A stretch of 35,368 nt of DNA. Origin: Clostridiales bacterium. Its GTDB lineage: Bacteria > Bacillota > Clostridia > Lachnospirales > Lachnospiraceae. The stretch spans positions 1 through 35,368 of the forward strand of contig DXXQ01000041.1 in NCBI GenBank assembly GCA_019416265.1, read 5' to 3'. The notes below the pieces were generated by a model. It was not told where the DNA came from. It saw nothing but the letters and a program-made list of their open reading frames with translations, and searched no databases. Of this stretch, positions 8,441 through 15,300 are shown piece after piece (position 1 is the first letter of the stretch; every line of letters begins with the position of its first letter). Both the position numbers and the translations under genes were made by a program.

Positions 8441-8472
8441 TAGAAACAGAGAGTTCTGCAATCTGAAATAAA

Positions 8473-8512
8473 AAATAACGATTCTGCCATCAGGCAGAGT
8501 CGTTATTTTTTT
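8473..8512 (+). terminator. Terminator of fhs
   Basis: AAATAACGATTCTGCC (8473-8488) pairs with GGCAGAGTCGTTATTT (8493-8508) with one G-U pair and a 4-base loop, and a T-run extends to 8512. Confidence 0.9.
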
Positions 8513-8593
8513 GCCTGGAAGATGCGTTACAAATGTCTGAGTATCCTTGAAAATTAATTGTCATAAGTAACTTGACACAAACTTAAATGAAAA

Positions 8594-8788
8594 ACTAAAT
8601 TCCAGTTGTCGACTATCCCTGTAATTCTGCAGGATTAAATTCCACTTTGCACCTTAACAAATTCATACATTTGCCTTATAATGAACTCATAAGCACCCAG
8701 CTTTGATGTTTTTTACATGCTAAATGGGCATCTGAAAATAGTGTGCGAGACTAAATTCCACATGCCTTGTGTGTAAGACTAAATTCTG
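8594..8788. repeat. Four direct copies of an ACTAAATTCCA-type repeat beside the IS30 remnant
   Basis: The gene-free stretch between the fhs terminator (8512) and the transposase stop (8821) holds four direct 11-mers: 8594-8604 (ACTAAATTCCA), 8634-8644 (one change), 8750-8760 (exact) and 8778-8788 (ACTAAATTCTG). Two are preceded by GAG or AAG. They are likely part of the non-coding end of the insertion sequence, perhaps transposase-binding sites; this is inference. Nothing else is recognisable in this 300-base stretch. Confidence 0.6.
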
Positions 8789-8820
8789 GTGCAGTGAAAT
8801 CTGCCTGTGCTTAAACTATT

Positions 8821-9216
8821 TTATTTTAACAGGTTTGGACTAAGCATTACGTCATCAGGTGCGATTGCCTTTAATCCTAATGCTTTGTGAAGCTTTTTGT
8901 CCAAGAGTAAAAGAGAGAGTTCATATGGGCTATGTCCATTAAGACTGTCTCTTTTTTCGTTGTTTATGTGATTCATCATAAGCATGATTTTTTCATCATC
9001 TAAATCAGAGAATGAACTGCCTTTGGGACGGATGTAGCGTATATACTCATGGTTCTTTTCACAGGCTCCTTTTTGCCAGAAACAGTAAGGATCACAGTAA
9101 AAAATAGTTGTGCTTTTGCTTCCGTCACAGAATTTTTCCATCTCTTCACGAGCGGAAAATTCTGAACCACCATTTGTGAGAATCACCGGAAAAGCTTTTT
9201 GAATGCTTCCTTCCCA
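8821..9216 (-). pseudogene. IS30-family transposase, C-terminal fragment
   Basis: The minus-strand frame encodes about the last 130 residues of an IS30-type DDE transposase: FPVILTNGGSEF, FYCDPYCFWQKGACEKNHEYIRYI, SSFSDLDDEKIMLMMNHINNE split over the region, and the tail RDSLNGHSPYELSLLLLDKKL. The N-terminal HTH domain and the first catalytic Asp are missing. The normal TDNGSEF catalytic motif reads TNGGSEF, so the second Asp is lost as well. The open frame extends to 9288, but beyond about 9205-9222 it is antisense to the RHS coding sequence, which marks the junction. Inactive remnant. Confidence 0.85.
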
Positions 9217-10260
9217 AGTCAGTATTTCTACGACCACACCGGAGCCAGAGTCAAAAAGATTGTGGATGGAGTGGAGACAGAGTATCATATGGCAGGTGAT
9301 CTTCTGGTATCAGAAACGACTAATAACCGTACAATCTGGTATCGTTATGATTCCAATGCAAATCTGATTTCCATGACCATTGCAGGAAAAATCTATGTAT
9401 GTATGCGAAATGCCCAGAATGATGTGACAGAGCTGATTGACCGTGATGGAAATGTTGTAGTAAAATATACATATGACAGTTGGGGTAATGTGCTGAAGAT
9501 AGAGGGCAGTCTGGCAGATACTGTGGGCGTACAGAATCCGTTCCGTTACAGGGGATATTACTTCGATCAGGAAACCGGAATGTATTATCTGAAGAATAGA
9601 TATTATGATCCCAGACTGAGACGTTTTATCTGTGCGGACAGTTTGAAAGCTCTGAAAGCCGGAGAGGATTTTGGCGGAAAGAACCTGTATGTCTACTGCA
9701 ATGGAAATCCTGTTGCCATGCTCGACGACGAAGGGGAATTTGCAATAAGTCTGGTAAAAATGGCAGTGGGGGCAGTGGTGAACGTGGCAACCACCTATAT
9801 CGCAGCAAAGGTAACCGGACAGGAGTATGGGATGTGGGATGGCGTAGCGGCAGCGGTAGCCGGTGCTGCAAACAGTATGCCATGGTTTAAAGAAACTACA
9901 AAGCATTTATTTAGTGGGTTAATCAGCGGAGCTTATGCGTCCTACGTTGTCTATAAAGAGACTGAAGATATGGGAGCTGCTGCTGCAGCAGGAATAGCAA
10001 GCGCTGTATGTACCGTGGCAACCCCGCAAAATCTGGTCAGCTTTTCAATGCCTAAGATAAAACTTAGCACCTCAGTTTCTGTTGCTACAGATGCTACCTT
10101 TGGATTTGCGAATAACATGATGGCGGCAGCAGCAGTAAAAACTGCAAACCAGAAGAAACGATGGATGCCGGGAAGGATTATTGCTTATGTGCGCCGTTAT
10201 TATCCTAAAACCGGAATTACTAAATGGGAGCCTGTGTACTTAGGAGGATATTATTATTAA
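9199..10260 (+). CDS. RHS-repeat core and C-terminal toxin-like domain (5'-truncated RHS protein)
   Basis: RHS/YD-repeat proteins are large secreted or surface shells that enclose a variable C-terminal toxin. Here only the C-terminal part survives. It has YD repeats from about residue 9 (YFYDHTGARVKK), the RHS core signature (FRYRGYYFDQETGMYYLKNRYYDPRLRRF, split) at about residues 115-145, and a variable domain from about 180. The variable domain has Ala-rich hydrophobic helices and a basic, Tyr-rich tail ending EPVYLGGYYY. The first codons (MNASFPSQ) are antisense IS30 sequence and there is no ribosome site, so it is probably a pseudogene unless expressed from the IS. I do not recognise the toxin class. 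The two small genes downstream are candidate immunity genes. Confidence 0.8.
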   Translation: MNASFPSQYFYDHTGARVKKIVDGVETEYHMAGDLLVSETTNNRTIWYRYDSNANLISMTIAGKIYVCMRNAQNDVTELIDRDGNVVVKYTYDSWGNVLKIEGSLADTVGVQNPFRYRGYYFDQETGMYYLKNRYYDPRLRRFICADSLKALKAGEDFGGKNLYVYCNGNPVAMLDDEGEFAISLVKMAVGAVVNVATTYIAAKVTGQEYGMWDGVAAAVAGAANSMPWFKETTKHLFSGLISGAYASYVVYKETEDMGAAAAAGIASAVCTVATPQNLVSFSMPKIKLSTSVSVATDATFGFANNMMAAAAVKTANQKKRWMPGRIIAYVRRYYPKTGITKWEPVYLGGYYY

Positions 10261-10320
10261 CTCAGGATAACCGGATTTGAAATGGAAAGGGAAACATATG
10301 CGAACATGGGAGGTGGGATT

Positions 10321-10863
10321 ATGGTGATCCATACGATAACAGCAGAAGAGAAAGCAGGGTGTTGGATGATTACAATACTTACCGTTATACTATGTGTAGG
10401 ATATTATTTGGACTCTGATAGTATTGGACTTATGGTCTTTGGAATTGTGCCGACTATAATGGCTCTGATACTACTTATATATCCATCATTTTTACTAAGG
10501 AGAACTTTAATCATGGACGAAAAGGGCTGTATCATCCGTTTCTTTGGAAAAGAAAGGTATTATGCCTGGGAAGAATTCACAATCAAGAGGCTGGAAGAAC
10601 ATTGGATTCCGGTTTCTCGTGGGCATGAAAAAGGATATGTGGTATTTTTCTCGGTGTATCCGGTAGAAAAAGCGCAGAAAAAGAACCCCGTTGATTACTG
10701 GAGACATCATCCCCTCTCCATGACCATGTTCAGTTTTCATTTTGCATTAAGTGAGGATGAGATTTATGAGCCGGGGTATGAAGAGAGTTACTTCCGTGAA
10801 AAAATGAAGGAATGGAACGTAGAACTGGAAGAAGTACGGATGCAGGACTGGAAGAAGAAATAA
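10321..10863 (+). CDS. Putative RHS immunity protein 1 (two TM segments plus PH-like domain)
   Basis: I do not recognise a named family for this 180-residue protein. Seen: two adjacent hydrophobic segments (about residues 15-30 and 36-57), then a soluble part that begins RRTLIMDEKGCIIRFFGK and continues with alternating beta-like stretches and WEEF. This layout resembles bacterial two-TM plus PH-like (YcxB-like) proteins. The C-terminus is a charged helix ending DWKKK. ATG 10321 is chosen because GGGAGG lies about 8 bases upstream and the paralogue has the same site; the longer frame from 10282 lacks one. Its place right after the RHS toxin-like end and its duplication suggest an immunity role (inference). 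Confidence 0.65.
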   Translation: MVIHTITAEEKAGCWMITILTVILCVGYYLDSDSIGLMVFGIVPTIMALILLIYPSFLLRRTLIMDEKGCIIRFFGKERYYAWEEFTIKRLEEHWIPVSRGHEKGYVVFFSVYPVEKAQKKNPVDYWRHHPLSMTMFSFHFALSEDEIYEPGYEESYFREKMKEWNVELEEVRMQDWKKK

Positions 10864-10885
10864 GCACAGATGGGAGCGTTTATAC

Positions 10886-10924
10886 AGATGGGTTCCCGTA
10901 TACCTGAAAGGATACTTCTATTAA
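10886..10924 (+). pseudogene. Displaced 12-codon RHS C-terminal tip
   Basis: In the gap between the two paralogues, codons 10886-10924 read RWVPVYLKGYFY then TAA. The intact RHS end at 10222-10260 reads KWEPVYLGGYYY then TAA. The match, its identical distance (60 bases) to the following immunity start codon and the stop at the same place show it is a leftover of another RHS C-terminal cassette. Confidence 0.75.
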
Positions 10925-10984
10925 CTTCAGATAACCGGATTTGAAACAAAAGGGGAAACTTATACGAACATGGGAGGTGGAAAT

Positions 10985-11527
10985 ATGGTGATCCATACAG
11001 TAACAAAGGGAGATAAAGCAGAGTGTTGGATAATTACAATACTTACCGTTATATGTGTAGGATATTATTATTTTGATGCTGATAGTATTGGAATTATGGT
11101 CTTTGTAATTGTGCCGACTATAATTCCTATGATGGTACTTATGTATCTAACATTTTTGTTTAGGAGAACTTTAATCATGGACGAAAAGGGCTGTGCTATC
11201 CGTGGATTTGGAAAAGAAAGGTATTATACTTGGGAAGAATTCGCAATCAGGCGGTTGGAAGAACATTGGATTCCGGTTTCACGAGGACATAGAAAAGGAT
11301 ATGTGGTATTTTTCTCGGTGTATCCGGTGGAAAAAGCGCAGAACAAAAACCCCATCGATTACTGGAGACACCATCCCCTCTCCATGACCATGTTCAGTTT
11401 TCATTTTGCATTATATAAGGATGAGATTTATGAACCGGGGTATGAAGAGAGTTACTTCCGTGAAAAAATGAAGGAATGGAACGTAGAACTGGAAGAGGTG
11501 CGGATGCGGGACTGGAAGAAGAAATAA
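10985..11527 (+). CDS. Putative RHS immunity protein 2 (paralogue)
   Basis: This second 180-residue copy is collinear with its neighbour. By my count residues 66-180 differ at about 11 places, while the N-terminal membrane part (1-65) differs at about 20. ATG 10985 has the same GGGAGG ribosome site. The two hydrophobic segments (about 15-31 and 37-58) and the PH-like soluble part are kept. The preceding displaced RHS tip shows it belonged to a different RHS cassette, so it may protect against a related toxin variant (inference). Molecular activity is unknown. Confidence 0.65.
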   Translation: MVIHTVTKGDKAECWIITILTVICVGYYYFDADSIGIMVFVIVPTIIPMMVLMYLTFLFRRTLIMDEKGCAIRGFGKERYYTWEEFAIRRLEEHWIPVSRGHRKGYVVFFSVYPVEKAQNKNPIDYWRHHPLSMTMFSFHFALYKDEIYEPGYEESYFREKMKEWNVELEEVRMRDWKKK

Positions 11528-11595
11528 GCAGAAATGAAATCTGCGCCGGAGCTTGCACCTCGTAATATTTTATAGAAATTTAAGAACTAAACCGG

Positions 11596-11623
11596 TTGCC
11601 ATCCCGCAAAAGTATGATAAAAT
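11596..11623 (+). promoter_or_regulatory. Promoter of the DUF1700 gene
   Basis: TTGCCA (11596-11601, 5 of 6) and TAAAAT (11618-11623, 5 of 6) are 16 bp apart, about 50 bases before the start codon. Confidence 0.65.
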
Positions 11624-11674
11624 ATAAAAACAAAGCAGTATTTTAACCGCAATTTTATCAAAATGGAGAACAGT

Positions 11675-12127
11675 ATGGACAGAATCGAATTTATTCAAAT
11701 CCTGCGTAACCAACTGTCCGGGCAGATGCAGGAGGGGAGGGCGGCAGCCCATATTCGCTATTATGAAGATTATATTCAGTCGCAGGTTCGCAGCGGACGC
11801 ACAGAGGAAGAGGTTCTCGCAGAACTGGGCGATCCCCGCCTGATTGCGAAAACACTGATAGACACGAACACAGATGACGGAACAGAGGTATATGACGATT
11901 ATCAGGAATCTTACTACGAAGGTTACTCAGATACGGAGAGTACACCTCAGCCCAGAGTGAAGACCCACAGAATTGATTTTTCCACATGGTATGGAAAGGC
12001 TTTTGTGATTCTGTGTGCACTGCTGGCAGTGATCGCGCTGATTGCCATAATTGGAACAGTGTTACCATTCTTTATTGTCTTTGCACTTATTTTGTATTTT
12101 CTTTCATGGTGGAAGAAACGGCATTAG
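11675..12127 (+). CDS. DUF1700/HAAS-domain membrane protein
   Basis: This 150-residue protein has an N-terminal helical HAAS-type domain (about 1-65, MDRIEFIQILRNQL through EEEVLAELGDPRLIAKTLI). An acidic Tyr-rich linker and a long hydrophobic C-terminal segment (about 110-146, one or two membrane passes) follow, ending WWKKRH. Such proteins often accompany PadR-type regulators and modulate envelope functions; no PadR gene is adjacent here. ATG 11675 has TGGAGA 6-7 bases upstream; the in-frame ATG at 11663 has none. It has its own promoter and sits alone before the surface-protein gene. Function is uncertain. Confidence 0.75.
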   Translation: MDRIEFIQILRNQLSGQMQEGRAAAHIRYYEDYIQSQVRSGRTEEEVLAELGDPRLIAKTLIDTNTDDGTEVYDDYQESYYEGYSDTESTPQPRVKTHRIDFSTWYGKAFVILCALLAVIALIAIIGTVLPFFIVFALILYFLSWWKKRH

Positions 12128-12159
12128 AGGAAACATATTTTTAAATGTAATCAAATTTT

Positions 12160-12179
12160 CCCGGCGTGGACGCGCCGGG
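12160..12179 (+). other. GC-rich hairpin downstream of the DUF1700 gene
   Basis: CCCGGCG (12160-12166) and CGCCGGG (12173-12179) form a perfect 7-bp stem with a 6-base loop. No U-tract follows, so it is not a standard intrinsic terminator. It could protect the mRNA 3' end or act with Rho. Confidence 0.5.
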
Positions 12180-12251
12180 ATAGTCGAAAAATTCATAAAT
12201 AAATTCATTATTTCAATCATTAAAATCTTATTTTAATCCCATTATTCATTA

Positions 12252-12266
12252 ATTCCTGTCAGGAAT
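12252..12266. promoter_or_regulatory. 15-bp perfect palindrome upstream of the surface-protein gene
   Basis: ATTCCTG, a central T, then CAGGAAT lies 38 bases before the GTG start, in an AT-rich leader. It is a possible operator for an unknown repressor. The hairpin it could form as RNA is small. Confidence 0.4.
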
Positions 12267-12303
12267 ATTCGAAATTTTAGCAGTGAAAGGAGAAGAAATT
12301 TAA

Positions 12304-15300
12304 GTGAAACAGAATAGGAAAGAAAGGCTGGGAGCATTGCTGCTTGCAGTGTTGTTTTTGGCGCAGGCAATTTTGGGAATTTTACCTGCACGCAGGGTAA
12401 TGGCAGATGCGTCTGTCATTGAAAGATGGGATGAAAATACAGTCATGGATTACGGCTACAGATTTAATGTGAAATATCAGCCGGGAATTACGAAAGTGGA
12501 AACCTACGGGTGCGACAATTTGGATAAAATCGCTTTTACCAATCACGGGAGAAGCGAAAGAAATGCAGACACGGTGAGGATGACCGGAAATTATAAAGCA
12601 GAAAGCGCGGGAGTCCGCTACTACAACGTAGGGCGTGACGGAGAAGGAAACATCATAGATTTCAAGATGAGCCTTGTCAGTGTGGAGAATCCGGAACCCC
12701 GTTATGATATGCAGACTGCAGTCTTTAAGCACAATGAGGCAGAAGGACAGGGAACATCTGACGGAGCATATGATTTTCCAAATAATATTGCCCAGCCGCT
12801 GGTAGGTTTTTCTCTGGAGGGAATCGGCATGTATATCTATTGCGTAGATTCTGCCAGGGTACATATGCAGTTTCTGAAAAACGGTACAGATGAGCCGATC
12901 GCCATAAGCGGCCACGGTACAGTCAGAGACCTTGACGCAAGACAGGGAATCTTTATTCCGCCGCAGAGCAGAATTGACAGCGCTTATATTCTCAGTGACA
13001 ATACCTTTCTGGAAGTGGACGGGATGAAGGTTACTGCCGGGAACGACAGTCTTGTATCCAGTGACAAAAAAGGCTGGGTAAATTTTCTGTATAATACAGA
13101 CAGTATGTATTTTGATTTCGTACACGAAGCACAGCTTGACCGTTGGGATTCGGACAGGGAAAAGGGTATAAAGAAGTACGGAAGTCAGGAGGCATGGGCT
13201 GCTAGGATGAAAAAAAACCGGACAGATACCAATGGAGTATGCCACTGTCCGGATTTTGACGGCGGTAAATTTATGCGCGGACACGCATACTTCGACTTTA
13301 CTGCATATTGCTTCGGCGGAGTTGCCATGGACAAGGCGCCGGAGAAAAGAGTTGGAGCTTTGGGATGTACATGGGAACAGGGAACTGCTTCAGGTAAGGA
13401 GGAACCGTTTCTTATAAATGATTTTGACGAATTTCAATATATGGTACAGACGGAAGTGACGCCCAATCAGTTTACAAAGTTTGTAGTGGAAGATGTTCTG
13501 GAAGACTGTCTGACAATTCAGGATGCATCTAAAGTCCTTATTCTGGATGATACAGGACAGAATGTGACGGAAAGATTTGATATTGCTGTTCAGGGACAGA
13601 AGATAACATGCAGTGGGAAACAGGAAGCAATGGCGCAGGAGTCTTTTTCCAATAACCAGAATTATACCTTTATTTTTACAGTACACAGGAAACCGGATGC
13701 GGACGTTTCACATTATGCCGGGCCGGACGGATATTCAATACTTGTTCCAAACAGCGCCTCTATGAGTTATGAAAGAACGAATGGAACGGGAGATACGATG
13801 CAGGCAAATACGGTCTGGGTGCGGGGGGTGATCACACCGGAGCTGGAACTTCACAAGAACGTATCGAAATATGAGTGGGCAGTGGGAGATATGATTGACT
13901 ACAATGTAACTGTCACGCAGACAAAGGAAAATACCAGAGCGGCAGAGCTGATCATGGAGGATGCAGTACCTCCGGGACTTGAACTGCTGGAAGAGGAATG
14001 TCGGATAGAAGCGCCGGGAGTAGCAGATTGTTCGCTGGTCTGCGACGGACAGAACGGATGGCGTGTTTCGTGTCCGTCTCTTGGATATGGACAGACGATT
14101 ACAGTCTGGTTTAAGTGCAGGGCGCTGGAAGAGTCTAATGGGCAGGAGTGCGGAAATGTTGTTTCTGTCACAGCAGAAAATTTGATCAACAAAGAAACCA
14201 ATGAAAAGGAAACAATCAAAGACATTGCAGAAGTATGGGTGAATTCCCCTAAGCTTACGATAGACAAAACTGCGGATAAATATGAATGGTCTGTGGGCGA
14301 TGCAGTATCCTACAGGATAGTTGTGAATAATCCTGTGCCCGGTACAATTGCCAGAGAAGTCAGAATATCAGATATCGGACTTCCGGAAGGCCTGATTTTG
14401 GCAGGGGGAATTCAGAGCGTAGAGGTTTTGGATGTCCTGCAGGAAGCAGATTATCCGGTTCCGGACAAAAAGACAGGACAGATGTTTGAAAAAGTTCCGG
14501 TGGAGAGTCATCTGGAGGGGGACGAAGGAGGGGTTGCTTTCTACTGTTCTCATATTCCCTTTAACCGGCCTGTTACAATACTCTTCCATTGCATGGCGAC
14601 AGAGAATGCCAATGGAAGGGAAAGTGTTAATGTGGCATCTGTACAGGCAGGGAACGCACCGGAGCTTTCAGATGATGCGGAGATCTATGTTAATTCCGGA
14701 GAATTCTGGATTGAAAAGACTGCGAACCATTATGAGTGGCAGGTAGGAGAACAGGTTGCTTATACAGTTGTTGTAGAGAACCGGAGAGAAGGGACAATAG
14801 CCAGAAATGTAACGGTATGGGATACTTCCATGCCTTCGGGGCTGGCTCTTTCTTCTCCGGACAGTGTAACAGTCAGCGGAATTCCCTCAAGCGTGACGCA
14901 GCCTGTTCCGGGGACGGCGGATATTCCCGGAATGTTGAATCCGGAAGGGTATCATGAGACTGCGGAAAAGACGGTTTCCTATGAGTTTGTACCGGAAGGG
15001 ACAGGGTGGAGACTGAATATCACAGATCTTCCCTTCGGAGTTCCCATAACAGTAACCTTCCTTTGTACCGTTACAGAAGAGGTGAACGGAATGGAAAGTA
15101 TTAATACGGCAAATGTACAGGCTGAAAATACGTCTCCTCAGGCAGATGATACAGAAATTTATGTGAACAGCGCAGTTTTGTCTGTTGAGAAATCGGTTCA
15201 GAATCCGTATCTGGCAGTAGGGGACGGAAGAGAAGCAAATGAGTTCCGGGTGGGAGAACAGGTGAATTATCAGGTGGTTGTGGATAATCTCCAGAAAGGT

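Larger units (their letters stand above)
10222..11527 (+). repeat. Tandem duplication of RHS tip plus putative immunity gene (period 664 bp)
   Basis: Unit 1 runs 10222-10863 and unit 2 runs 10886-11527. Corresponding positions are offset by exactly 664 bases at the RHS-tip codons, the stop codon, the immunity start codon and the immunity stop codon. The shared leader includes ATAACCGGATTTGAAA and ACATGGGAGGTGG. Both units begin with the last 12 codons of an RHS reading frame. Confidence 0.85.

Noticed and set aside
8441..8820. RNA gene in the gap after fhs
   Set aside because: No tRNA cloverleaf or known RNA motif; the stretch is explained by the terminator and IS-side repeats.
9310..9906. 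Long minus-strand open frames opposite RHS, the surface protein, glgX and beta-galactosidase
   Set aside because: They lie wholly inside recognised genes, lack ribosome sites and have Cys/His/Arg-rich shadow composition.
12160..12179. Standard terminator after the DUF1700 gene
   Set aside because: Perfect stem but no U-tract on either strand.
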